Positions 19,115 to 27,371 of a stretch of DNA of 45,644 nucleotides are shown in pieces (the first letter of the stretch is position 1; the number at the start of each line of letters is the position of its first letter). The position numbers were made by a program, and so were the translations under genes. The stretch comes from Paludibaculum sp. (GTDB taxonomy: Bacteria; Acidobacteriota; Terriglobia; Bryobacterales; Bryobacteraceae), in NCBI GenBank assembly GCA_029973955.1, contig JARKQJ010000204.1, forward strand, positions 1-45,644. The letters are read 5' to 3'. The notes under the pieces were generated by a model, which did no database searches, was not told where the DNA came from, and saw nothing but the letters and a program-made list of their open reading frames with translations.

Positions 19115-20392
19115 GTGGCTCTCATTGAAGGTTGCAAGCATTCCCTCGACATTCACATCCCGGCCGACGCTGTCTCGGCGGAAATCGAAAAGGTAGTCGA
19201 GAAGGTGCGCGCCAAGGCGCACATCCAGGGCTTCCGTCCCGGCAAGGCTCCGGCCAGCATCATCCGCTCCAAATTCATGGGCGACATCCGGCAGGAGGCA
19301 TTGGAGAACCTGGTTCCCGTCTACCTGGAAAAGGAATGCGAGAAGGAAAACCTGCGCGTCATCAGCCGGCCCGACATCAAGAATCTGCACTTCCATGAAG
19401 GCGAAGCGGTGCATTTCAAGGCCGAATTTGAAGTTGCGCCTGAGATCGAACTGAAGGACGTGCGCGGCCTCAAGGTGAGCTACGCGGAACCTGTCGTCAC
19501 CGACGCCGACATCGATGAGCGGCTCACCTCCATCCAGGAATCCCGGGCGCAGTTCGTCAATGTCGATCCCCGCCCAGCCAAGGACGGCGACCACTGCATG
19601 GTCACGCTCGAATCGGTCTCCGGCATCGACGGCGAGCCGATGAAGCAGGAAGACATCAACATCGAAATCGGCGGCAAGGACACCTTCCCTGAATTCAGCG
19701 AAGCGCTGCGCGAGGCTGTGCCGGGCGACGTGCGCGAAGCCGAAATCTCCTACCCCGAAAACTACGCGGCCGAACGGCTGGCCGGCAAGACCGTCAAGTT
19801 CCGCATCACTCTCAATCAGCTCCGCCTGCGCGAGATGCCCGAATTGAACGACGACTTCGCCAAGGACCTGGGCGACTTTCAGACCCTCGACGAAGTGCGC
19901 GAAGAGATCCGCAAAGCCATCTTCCGCGAGCGCGAATACAGCGCCCAGACGCAGGCCAAGAACGATCTCGTCGACAAGATCGTCGAGATGCACGAATTCC
20001 CCGTGCCCGTCACCTACATCGACAACCAGATCGAGAGCACCGTCGAGAACCAGTTGCGCTCCATGCAGGCGCAGGGCGTCGATGTGAGCAAGATCAAGCT
20101 CGATTGGGCCAAGCTGCGGGAAGCCCAGCTCGAGCGCGCCACCAAAGACGTGAAGGCCTCCATGCTGCTCGGCAAGATCGCCACCACCGAGAACCTCCAC
20201 GCCACCCAGGAAGAGGTGGATGCCGAGGTGCAGCGCATCGCCCGCCAGCAGCGGGAGCCGGTTGCCGCCACCCGGATGAAGCTGGAAAAGGAAGGCCGCA
20301 TCAACGGCATCGTGAACCGCATCATCACGGAAAAGACGCTCAACTTCCTCTTCGAGCAGGCCGTAAAGGAAGCGCCCGCCGCGGCCGAATAA
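19115..20392 (+). CDS. tig: Trigger factor (ribosome-associated chaperone/PPIase)
   Basis: A 425-residue chaperone that binds L23 at the tunnel exit. The GTG at 19115 is chosen because TTTGGAGG lies just upstream. Longer open sequence before it would read through the metK terminator. The ribosome-binding signature is QGFRPGKAPASII (about residues 43-55). The FKBP-type domain follows around 145-235 (KDGDHCMVTLESVSG, GGKDTFPEFSEAL, YPENYAAERLAGKTVKF). The rest is the helical C-terminal chaperone arm. It ends at a strong bidirectional terminator. Confidence 0.95.
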   Translation: MALIEGCKHSLDIHIPADAVSAEIEKVVEKVRAKAHIQGFRPGKAPASIIRSKFMGDIRQEALENLVPVYLEKECEKENLRVISRPDIKNLHFHEGEAVHFKAEFEVAPEIELKDVRGLKVSYAEPVVTDADIDERLTSIQESRAQFVNVDPRPAKDGDHCMVTLESVSGIDGEPMKQEDINIEIGGKDTFPEFSEALREAVPGDVREAEISYPENYAAERLAGKTVKFRITLNQLRLREMPELNDDFAKDLGDFQTLDEVREEIRKAIFREREYSAQTQAKNDLVDKIVEMHEFPVPVTYIDNQIESTVENQLRSMQAQGVDVSKIKLDWAKLREAQLERATKDVKASMLLGKIATTENLHATQEEVDAEVQRIARQQREPVAATRMKLEKEGRINGIVNRIITEKTLNFLFEQAVKEAPAAAE

Positions 20393-20414
20393 GTTCAAGT
20401 GCCCAAAAAGAAGG

Positions 20415-20456
20415 CCGGCAGCGGATGGATGTCCATCCGCTGCCGGTTTCTCTTTT
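20415..20456. terminator. Bidirectional terminator between tig and the ThuA gene
   Basis: CCGGCAGCGGATGGA (20415-20429) is the exact reverse complement of 20432-20446, giving a 15-base stem arm. TTTCTCTTTT follows on the plus strand. On the minus strand the stem is followed by CCTTCTTTTT. It serves two convergent genes, tig and the minus-strand ThuA gene ending at 20466. Confidence 0.85.
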
Positions 20457-20465
20457 CAGCTCCTG

Positions 20466-21944
20466 CTACAGCCGGCCGGCTGACCAGAGGATCGCCCTGT
20501 GCACCAACTGCCGGAACCAGGGCATCTCGTGCGATTCCCGCCCGTGGCCCGGTTGCAGATAGACCACGCGGGACTTCTGATAGGGGCTGACCCAGCCCAA
20601 CTCCACGTCGCTGGTGGGATGTTCGCCCGTGAGCAGCACTTGCACATCCGGCCGGTGCCAGACGTTCTTGTAGGTCTCATCGTAGAGGCGCATCTGAGGG
20701 ATGCCCTTGGTGATCGGATGGCCCGGCTTGGGCGTGACCACCAGTTCCACATCGTGCTGGTAGGAGGACGCCGGGAAGCCCGGCTCGGCTTTCAGCACAT
20801 ACTTGCCGCCCACCACTTCCTTCCACCAGAACTCCCACGCGGAGAAGTCGATGATGGCGTGGTGCAGCACGATCAGCCCCTTGCCGGACTCGACGAAATT
20901 CTGGATGTTCGCGCGGTGCTTTTCAGGCAACTGGTCCACCTGGATGCTGTCGTAGAGCACGATCACGTCGTAGGCCTTGCGCAGGTCGTTCGCGAAGGCG
21001 TGAGGGTGCGGATCGACATTCACGCGCACGTCGCGGAACTTGTCGAAAGCGGCGTACAGCGAGGCTTCGTGATCGTGACCGCCGGTGACCAGCAGTACGC
21101 GCACGGCGTCCTTGTTCTTCGGGTTGGTATCGATGGCGGCGGGCAGCGTCACGGCGTCCTTGGCCGCCCACTCCACGCCGCGGGCGTAGGTGGCAGTGAA
21201 GCCGGGTGACATCATGGCGTCGAGGTCGTGGCCCAGTGCGGTGTGGAAGACGCGGCCCTTGCCGTAAGGCTTGGTCCAGAGCAGCGGCTCTTCCTTGCCG
21301 TTGCCGCCGATTTTGGGCGAATCGAAGGCTGAAGCCAGAATGTGAATGCCGGGCTTCAGCCGGAAGTTGTGGTACAGCTCATCCGAGATGATGAAGCTCT
21401 TGACGCCGGCCGCAATCGGATGCTGCGGATCCTGCCACTTCACCTCATAGGCGTGCCGCTGGGCGTGTCCGGTGCGCGGGTCCTTGTCAGACCAGATGGC
21501 GCCCACCATATTGCCCCAGGCAGCCCAAGGTTCCTGATAGACGCCCGTGCGGCCCATCTTCTCGCTCAGCACCGCCGTCTCGCCGAAGGGGTAGCTGCCG
21601 GCGTGAACCACCACCAGTCCCTTGCCCTCGCGCACAAACTCCTCCACCGCCTTCTCCGCCTGCGGACCCCAGCGCGGGCCGCAGTAGTTCGACACCAGCA
21701 CGTCATAAGGGCGGAGCGTCTCGGCGCTGACGCCCGAGACTTCCTCGGTGACGCGCACATCGAACCCGCCGGTCATCTCCAGCACGGAGCGCAAATAAGG
21801 TGTGGTCGCCCGCCAGTCGTGGTTGTTGCGGCCCGTCAGAATCAGCACGCGGATCTTGCCTTCTTCAAAGAAGAACTTGTCCGGGACCGGTGCAATCTGC
21901 TGCGCCGCGGCCGTGAGCGCGAACAGAACCAGCAAGCTACGCAT
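20466..21944 (-). CDS. Secreted protein with two tandem ThuA-like domains
   Basis: A 492-residue protein with a signal peptide (MRSLLVLFALTAAA then QQ). It has two ThuA-type (glutamine amidotransferase-like) domains. Domain 1 (about 30-265) has VLILTGRNNHDW, GKGLVVVHAG, DELYHNFRL and GRVFHTALGHD. Domain 2 (about 280-492) has VLLVTGGHDHE, GKGLIVLHHA, DETYKNVWH and VVYLQPGHGRES at matching places. ThuA proteins are linked to trehalose and other sugar use, but the exact reaction is unknown. GAGGTG precedes ATG 21944, which lies eight bases inside the upstream TIM-barrel gene. It is last in the operon. Confidence 0.88.
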   Translation of the reverse strand: MRSLLVLFALTAAAQQIAPVPDKFFFEEGKIRVLILTGRNNHDWRATTPYLRSVLEMTGGFDVRVTEEVSGVSAETLRPYDVLVSNYCGPRWGPQAEKAVEEFVREGKGLVVVHAGSYPFGETAVLSEKMGRTGVYQEPWAAWGNMVGAIWSDKDPRTGHAQRHAYEVKWQDPQHPIAAGVKSFIISDELYHNFRLKPGIHILASAFDSPKIGGNGKEEPLLWTKPYGKGRVFHTALGHDLDAMMSPGFTATYARGVEWAAKDAVTLPAAIDTNPKNKDAVRVLLVTGGHDHEASLYAAFDKFRDVRVNVDPHPHAFANDLRKAYDVIVLYDSIQVDQLPEKHRANIQNFVESGKGLIVLHHAIIDFSAWEFWWKEVVGGKYVLKAEPGFPASSYQHDVELVVTPKPGHPITKGIPQMRLYDETYKNVWHRPDVQVLLTGEHPTSDVELGWVSPYQKSRVVYLQPGHGRESHEMPWFRQLVHRAILWSAGRL

Positions 21945-22761
21945 GGGCGATCACCTCATTGAGATGCTGCAGGGAGCGCTCCGCCTGGAGCGGCGTCCCG
22001 CATTCGGCCGACAACACGCCGTCGAAGCCGTGCGACTTCAAGATTCGCACAACCCGCGTCCAGTCGATCACGCCATCGCCGCAGGCGCAGCCCACGGGCG
22101 TGCCGGTGACTTTCCCCTTCTCGGCTTCGGCGTGCTGAATGGAGATGTCCTTGGCATGGATATGAACCACGCGATCGGCCACCGCTTCCAGGCCGGCATA
22201 GGGATCCGCGCCGCCCAGAAACGCGTTGCCCGTATCGTAGTTCACGCGCAGCAAGGGCGAGTCCACCAGCGTGGCGATGCGCAGCAGTCCTTCCGTGGTC
22301 GTCGACAGAGACTGGTGCGGCTCGATGCCGATGGCGATTCCATGGCGCTCGGCGATAGGCAGCACCTTCTTGAAGACGTAGCGCATCACGTGCCACACTT
22401 CGTCGTCGTCCAGCCAGGCGGGGCGGATCCCTTCGTCGGTGTTGATCACCGGCGCGCCCATCGCCTTGGCGAAGCGGATCGCCTTTTCGAGATACGGCAC
22501 GGCGATTTCGGGCCGCATCAGCGGCGTGTGCGCCGAAAGGGCGGAGCACTTCACGCCGTAGCGGTCGCAGATGTCGCGCATGAACAGCGGCTCCTCGTCC
22601 ATCGAGATGGAGTGGAAGTAGCCGGCCTCGGAGAGCAGTTCGCGGCCGTTGTGCACCATCGGTTCGATGAACTGATAGCCGATGGCGGCGGCGCGCTGCA
22701 CGCCCGCTTCGAAACTCTTGTCTTCGCAGCGGATGAATTCCATGTTGATGCCTGGTGTCAT
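21937..22761 (-). CDS. Sugar phosphate isomerase/epimerase-like TIM barrel
   Basis: A 274-residue AP-endonuclease-2/xylose-isomerase-like TIM barrel. Visible strands with probable metal ligands are IGYQFIEPMV, GIAIGIEPHQ, LRVNYDTGNAF, VVHIHAKDIS and GVLSAECG. There is no signal peptide, so it is cytosolic. Starting at ATG 22761, a GGAG six bases upstream overlaps the end of the Gfo/Idh gene; a second in-frame ATG is six codons on. Such proteins often partner Gfo/Idh dehydrogenases in sugar or inositol breakdown. The substrate is not deducible here. Confidence 0.87.
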   Translation of the reverse strand: MTPGINMEFIRCEDKSFEAGVQRAAAIGYQFIEPMVHNGRELLSEAGYFHSISMDEEPLFMRDICDRYGVKCSALSAHTPLMRPEIAVPYLEKAIRFAKAMGAPVINTDEGIRPAWLDDDEVWHVMRYVFKKVLPIAERHGIAIGIEPHQSLSTTTEGLLRIATLVDSPLLRVNYDTGNAFLGGADPYAGLEAVADRVVHIHAKDISIQHAEAEKGKVTGTPVGCACGDGVIDWTRVVRILKSHGFDGVLSAECGTPLQAERSLQHLNEVIAHA

Positions 22762-22770
22762 GAGAGCTCC

Positions 22771-23958
22771 TTACACATCCCAGCGCGGATCCCAGTGGAT
22801 GCGCTCCTTTTTCTGATACGCGATGTTCCCGATGTGGCAGGCCATCGCCCCGTAATGGCCGTCATAGACTGTGGCGTTCGGCTCCTTGCGGGTGCGCACG
22901 CAATCCAGGAAGTTGGCCATGTGCGCGGGCTCGGGGCCGCCCTTCGATTCGATGGGCGCGCCGCCGTCCTTCGGCAGGAATCGGTAGCCGTAGCGGAAGA
23001 TGTTCAGCCGCCCCTTCTCGCCGAAGAAGACGATGTCGGCGGACTCCTTCGGGATCATGTCGGTGATGGTCGCTTCAAAGCTGACGTTCACCTTCTGCGG
23101 GTAGTCGAGGATGAAGTTGATATTGTCCGCGGTGTCGCGCCCGTCGTCGTACTGGTAGATGCCGCCCAGCGCAACGGCGGAGACCGGCTTGCTCAACCCC
23201 AGATACCAGTGCACCACGTCCACCATATGCACGAAGAGGCCGCCGGTCTGTCCGCCCGTGGAGAACTCCCAATACGCAAAGCGGTTGAAGTACATCTTCG
23301 GATTCCAGGGCCGCTTCGGCAGCCAGCCGAGCACGGCCTCCCAATCCAGGCCCGCGGGCTTCTGGTCCATGCCCGCCGGCACCGGAGTCAGGTAGCCGCC
23401 GTTGGCGTTCCACCACGTGCGCACCAGGTGCACGGGGCCGATCATGCCGGAGTCGAAGAACCGCTGCTTGGCCTCGATGAAGTGCGCAATCGAGCGCTGC
23501 TGCACGCCCACCTGCACCACGCGCTTCGTCTCGCGCTGCGCCTTCACAATGTCGTGCCCCTGCATGGGAAGCGACGTCATGGGCTTTTCCACATACACGT
23601 CCTTGCCGGCGTGCATCGCATCCACGGCCATGCGCGAATGCCAGTGATCGGTGGAGGCCACGATCACCGCGTCCACATTCTTGTCATCCAACAGCTTCCT
23701 GTACTCGGCGTACTCCTTCGGCGCGCTGCCAGGGTAGAGCTTGGCCACCTGCGCGGCGCCGTCCTTACGGCGGACGTCCCAGGCGTCGCACAGCGCGACA
23801 ATCTCGGCGCCGCCGGCCAGCGAGGCCATGCGCATCAGATGCTGCCCGCGGCCGCCGTTGCCGATCACGCCCAACCGGACGCGGTCATTCGCGCCCAGTA
23901 CCCTGGCGGCAGAGGCGGCGGTAGCGAGAAAGACGCGCCGCGATGATTCCATGGCCAT
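22771..23958 (-). CDS. Tat-exported Gfo/Idh/MocA family oxidoreductase
   Basis: A 395-residue NAD(P)-dependent dehydrogenase of the Gfo/Idh/MocA family. The ATG at 23958 is preferred, behind AGGGAGGGC; the open frame reaches 23997. The N-terminus has a twin-arginine motif (SSRRVFLATAASAA), so export of the folded protein is likely. The Rossmann fold begins RLGVIGNGGRGQHLM. The family EKP motif is present as YVEKPMTSLPMQG (Lys catalytic in relatives), and DHWHSRMAV precedes it. The gene is nine bases from the TIM-barrel gene, consistent with an operon. Confidence 0.9.
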   Translation of the reverse strand: MAMESSRRVFLATAASAARVLGANDRVRLGVIGNGGRGQHLMRMASLAGGAEIVALCDAWDVRRKDGAAQVAKLYPGSAPKEYAEYRKLLDDKNVDAVIVASTDHWHSRMAVDAMHAGKDVYVEKPMTSLPMQGHDIVKAQRETKRVVQVGVQQRSIAHFIEAKQRFFDSGMIGPVHLVRTWWNANGGYLTPVPAGMDQKPAGLDWEAVLGWLPKRPWNPKMYFNRFAYWEFSTGGQTGGLFVHMVDVVHWYLGLSKPVSAVALGGIYQYDDGRDTADNINFILDYPQKVNVSFEATITDMIPKESADIVFFGEKGRLNIFRYGYRFLPKDGGAPIESKGGPEPAHMANFLDCVRTRKEPNATVYDGHYGAMACHIGNIAYQKKERIHWDPRWDV

Positions 23959-24068
23959 ACAGCCCTCCCTGGGGCGCGCAAGGAGTTTCGGGCGCACTTA
24001 CCCGGTACGCGACCCGTGCTCCATCTTATCGCCAGCGCCGGGCCAATGTTGCCGCACCGGTGCTGCCG

Positions 24069-25169
24069 CTATTTCGGGAAGCCCGCGGCGTCCAGCCCAG
24101 GAATGATACGCAGTGCATTGCGGTAGTAGAGCTTCTTCAGAACTTCGTCCGGCAGATCCAGCCCGTACATCGCCCAGAAGGCGTGCCGGCGGCGGTAGTA
24201 GGGGAAGTAGTCGTCCGCGGTCTCCAGCACCTGGAAATAGGTGTAGTATTCCGCGGGCGCCCAGGTGTCCTTGCCGAAGACGACGCGGTCCTGATACCTG
24301 ATGAACCACTCGCGCGCGTAGCGCGGCTGCCGGCCCAGTTCGGCCAGCACGGCGCCGATCTCGGTGTAGACGTTGGGGCACTCGTCCATTAATTTGCCCA
24401 GGCGGCCCAGGTCGCCGCCCAGCCAGCCCAGGTGCGCGTCGATGAAGATGGTGTTCCGGTGCTTGCGGAAGACGTTGTGCTGCTCGGTGATGAGCTGCTC
24501 CCAGGCGGGGTCCTTGGCCGTGTCGCGGCGGCGGCCGGGCATCTCCTGCAACTCCAGCCAGCGCTCATTGTTCTTGTCGATCGGCTCCCAGAACTGCCTG
24601 GGATCGGCGGTGTGGATGAACACCGGCACCTTCAGCCGTGCGCACATCTCCCACAGCGGATCGAAGCGTGTATCGTCGATGCGGATGCGCTCGCCCTTGG
24701 CGTCCTTGATGTTCAGGCCCAGGTCCTTCCACACTTTCAACCCGCGCGCGCCTAGTTTTACGTCCTTCTCCAACTGCGCCGCCGCCTTCTGCGCATAGCC
24801 GGGCTCATCCAGCCCGCTGTAGTCCGGACTGGCGAAGAAGAAGAAACGCCCCGGCGCCAACTGCTGGGCGCTGTCGATGGCGGACTTCAGCCGCTCATTG
24901 TTCCCCCCGCGCACAAACAGGCTGCCCATGATGCGCAGGTTCAGCCCGTCCATGTCCGCCAGCATCTTCCGGGCCTGCTCGGCCTGCATGGGGAAGCGCG
25001 GATGGTTGTGGACGTCAATGAACGGATATTTGGCGCGCGTCTTCGGGTGCTGCGGCGACACCAGCGAGGACCTGGGCTCGTACTCGCGAACGTCCATCGA
25101 AGGAGAAGTGGAAGGAGCCTGCGCCGCGGCGATGCAGGCGCAGCCCAGCAGGAGAAAGAGCCCTCGCAT
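24069..25169 (-). CDS. Secreted amidohydrolase (amidohydrolase-2 family)
   Basis: A 366-residue metal-dependent hydrolase. The ATG at 25169 is chosen because it gives a signal peptide (MRGLFLLLGCACIAAAQ) and AGAGGAT precedes it. The barrel shows FIDVHNHPRF (HxH metal pair), GARGLKVWKDLGL, VPVFIHTADP, TIFIDAHLGWLG and a late VVFGKDTWAP Asp. The order fits amidohydrolase-2 TIM barrels such as decarboxylases and lactonases. The substrate is unknown. It is first in a minus-strand run of four; 110 bases separate it from the Gfo/Idh gene. Confidence 0.87.
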   Translation of the reverse strand: MRGLFLLLGCACIAAAQAPSTSPSMDVREYEPRSSLVSPQHPKTRAKYPFIDVHNHPRFPMQAEQARKMLADMDGLNLRIMGSLFVRGGNNERLKSAIDSAQQLAPGRFFFFASPDYSGLDEPGYAQKAAAQLEKDVKLGARGLKVWKDLGLNIKDAKGERIRIDDTRFDPLWEMCARLKVPVFIHTADPRQFWEPIDKNNERWLELQEMPGRRRDTAKDPAWEQLITEQHNVFRKHRNTIFIDAHLGWLGGDLGRLGKLMDECPNVYTEIGAVLAELGRQPRYAREWFIRYQDRVVFGKDTWAPAEYYTYFQVLETADDYFPYYRRRHAFWAMYGLDLPDEVLKKLYYRNALRIIPGLDAAGFPK

Positions 25170-25218
25170 GATCCTCTGAGTATAACGGCTGAGGATGGTA
25201 AGATCATCGAAACCCGCC

Positions 25219-26631
25219 ATGAAACTCATCTCCGCACTTCTGCTCTCCTGTGTCCTGTTGCCGGCCGAGGTAACCCTTCCTTCGGTGTTTACCGACGGCG
25301 CCGTCATTCAGCGCGACCGGCCCGTCCCCGTGTGGGGCCGGGCCGCCGCGGGCGAGCAGGTGAGTGTCACCTTCCGCGGCGTCACCGTGGCTGCTCAGGC
25401 GAACCAGGCGGGGCAGTGGGCCGTTTCCCTGCCGCCGGGCAGCGCCGGCGGACCGTTCGAGTTGACGGTGAACGGGGCCACGGTGAAGAACATCCTGGTG
25501 GGCGAGGTATGGATCGCCTCGGGGCAATCCAACATGGTGTGGCAGGTGAGCCGGTCGCTGAACGCGGAAAAGGAGATCGCCGCGTCATCCGATGCCGAAC
25601 TACGGTTCTTCAAGGTGGCAAACGTGGTCTCGCAGGTGCCGCTGGATGACGCCAAAGGCGCCTGGAAGGAGGCCAACCCGGCGAACACCGGCGATTTCTG
25701 TGGGGCGGCGTACTTCTTTGCCCGCCATTTGAGGGCACAGCTCAAGGTGCCGGTGGGGGTGATCCAGACCTCCTGGGGTGGGACGCCCGCCGAGTCGTGG
25801 GTGAGCGGTAGGGCGCTGACGGCGGATCCGGCGCTGCTCTCTGTATACGCCGATTGGGCCCGCATGATGGAGGCCTATCCGCAGGTCGCGCCCGACAAGC
25901 GGCAGGCGGCCATCGGTCCGAACCATGCGCACATGCCGGCGGGGCTCTACAATGCGATGATCGCGCCGCTGATCCCTTATGCGATGCGCGGCGTGATCTG
26001 GTACCAGGGCGAGACCAACGCGGTCCGCTCGCGCTCGGCGGTCTACCGCCGGCTGTTCCCCGCCCTCATCGAGGACTGGCGGAAGCGCTGGGGGCAGGGC
26101 GACTTCCCGTTCCTCTTTGTGCAACTGGCGAACTTCGCCAAACTGCCGGCCTCCGCGCAGTGGCCCGAACTGCGCGAGGCGCAGGCGATGGCACTCTCGA
26201 TGGTGACTACCGGCATGGCGGTGACCATCGACATCGGTGAATCGCAGGATATCCACCCGAAGAACAAGCAGGACGTGGGCCTCCGCCTGGCATTGGCGGC
26301 GCGCGCCATCGCTTACGGCGAGAAGCTGGAGTATTCCGGGCCGTTGTTCCGCCAGGCCGTCCGGGAGGGCGCGTCGATGCGCGTCTTCTTCGACCACGCC
26401 GGCGGCGGTCTGCTGGCCAAGGACGGGCCGCTGAAAGGGTTTGAGGTCTGCGCGGCCGACGGCAAATGCGCCGAAGCGGAGGCGCGCATCGACGCCGGCT
26501 CCGTGGTCGTCTCGGCCGCGGCGATGCCGGCTCCCACGAGCGTTCGCTATGCGTGGGCGAACGATCCGGTCTGCAATCTCTACAATCAGGAGGGGCTGCC
26601 GGCCTCGCCGTTCCGCTCGAATCCGGATTAG
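25219..26631 (+). CDS. Secreted sialate O-acetylesterase-like (SASA) protein
   Basis: A 470-residue secreted esterase. ATG 25219 gives a signal peptide (MKLISALLLSCVLLPAE); an earlier in-frame start at 25195 adds eight polar residues. A beta-domain (FTDGAVIQRDRPVPVWGRA) precedes the SGNH-type hydrolase core: EVWIASGQSNMVW with Ser104, WYQGETNA, and DIHPKNKQDVG with Asp344 and His346 of the triad. Such enzymes remove acetyl groups from sugars, sialic acid or hemicellulose. It diverges from the amidohydrolase over a 49-base gap and ends tail to tail with plsC, overlapping by four bases. Confidence 0.9.
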   Translation: MKLISALLLSCVLLPAEVTLPSVFTDGAVIQRDRPVPVWGRAAAGEQVSVTFRGVTVAAQANQAGQWAVSLPPGSAGGPFELTVNGATVKNILVGEVWIASGQSNMVWQVSRSLNAEKEIAASSDAELRFFKVANVVSQVPLDDAKGAWKEANPANTGDFCGAAYFFARHLRAQLKVPVGVIQTSWGGTPAESWVSGRALTADPALLSVYADWARMMEAYPQVAPDKRQAAIGPNHAHMPAGLYNAMIAPLIPYAMRGVIWYQGETNAVRSRSAVYRRLFPALIEDWRKRWGQGDFPFLFVQLANFAKLPASAQWPELREAQAMALSMVTTGMAVTIDIGESQDIHPKNKQDVGLRLALAARAIAYGEKLEYSGPLFRQAVREGASMRVFFDHAGGGLLAKDGPLKGFEVCAADGKCAEAEARIDAGSVVVSAAAMPAPTSVRYAWANDPVCNLYNQEGLPASPFRSNPD

Positions 26632-27353
26632 TAGCCCAACTGCTGCATGGCGCGGATCTCGCGGAAGAGTTGCTCGGTGAGTTCCGTGCGGTCCGACGGT
26701 TTCAGGTGCTCGGTGGGGATCGGGTGGCCAATCCGCAGCGTCACGTCGCCCGGCCGCACGTGGTGCGAATGCATGGGCAGGATATTGCGGATGCCGACAA
26801 TCGCCACCGGTACCACCGGCACGCCGCCCTTGATGGCCAGGTACGCCGCGCCGTCTTTGAATGTCTCCAATTCGCCGCTCTCTGAGCGCCCGCCTTCGGG
26901 GAACACCAGCATGGACTGGCCGCTCTCCTTCATCGCCTTGCCGGCGGCGGTCAACACCTTCAGCGCGGCCCGCGGATCCTCCAGCGGCACGCTGATGTTG
27001 CCGGCCCGCTTCAGATGCCCTCCCAGAAACGGGATGGCAAACAGCTCTTTCTTCGCCAGGAAGCGGAAGTTCACCGGGATGTGTGTCAGCAGCACCGGCG
27101 TATCCATGTAGCTCACGTGATTGGGGCAGACGACATAGCTGGCATGGGGGTCAATCCGCTCCAGCCCCACCACTTTCACGCGCGCTCCCGCGCTCCATAG
27201 CAGCATTCGCGCCCAGGCGCGCGCCACGGCCAACTGCTTGGTGCCGTCTTTGTCCCCAAAGGCGACAACCAGGCTGATGCTGCCCATGAGGATCGTGGAG
27301 AAGATGATCAACGGAGCGCGAACAAGCACCCCAAACAGATAACTGGAAAGCAT
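26628..27353 (-). CDS. plsC: 1-acyl-sn-glycerol-3-phosphate acyltransferase
   Basis: A 241-residue membrane acyltransferase that makes phosphatidic acid from lysophosphatidic acid. An N-terminal membrane segment (about residues 8-32) is followed by the catalytic motif NHVSYMD with His79 and Asp84. FRFLAKKELFAIPFLG, FPEGGRSESGEL (motif III, with G in place of the usual T) and VPVVPVAIVG follow. The length is normal. It lies 18 bases after folC on the same strand. Its stop overlaps the stop of the convergent esterase gene. Confidence 0.92.
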   Translation of the reverse strand: MLSSYLFGVLVRAPLIIFSTILMGSISLVVAFGDKDGTKQLAVARAWARMLLWSAGARVKVVGLERIDPHASYVVCPNHVSYMDTPVLLTHIPVNFRFLAKKELFAIPFLGGHLKRAGNISVPLEDPRAALKVLTAAGKAMKESGQSMLVFPEGGRSESGELETFKDGAAYLAIKGGVPVVPVAIVGIRNILPMHSHHVRPGDVTLRIGHPIPTEHLKPSDRTELTEQLFREIRAMQQLGY

Positions 27354-27371
27354 CGCGAAGTCGAACCCCGA

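Noticed and set aside
17735..20398. Long antisense open frame (887 codons) opposite metK and tig
   Set aside because: It lies opposite two certain genes and has a low-complexity composition (Asp/Gly/His/Leu-rich) typical of antisense frames in GC-rich DNA. It has no start signal or family match.
21802..23946. Plus-strand open frame (714 codons) over the minus-strand sugar operon
   Set aside because: His/Arg/Ala-rich and opposite three well-supported genes with matching start signals.
25140..25169. Lipoprotein signal in the amidohydrolase (LLGC)
   Set aside because: The Cys comes only ten residues in, too early for a normal lipobox, and a regular signal peptidase site follows at AAAQ.
25179..25186. 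TATAAC/TATACT -10-like elements between the amidohydrolase and esterase genes
   Set aside because: No acceptable -35 is present on either strand, and on the minus strand transcription would start almost at the ATG, leaving out the Shine-Dalgarno.
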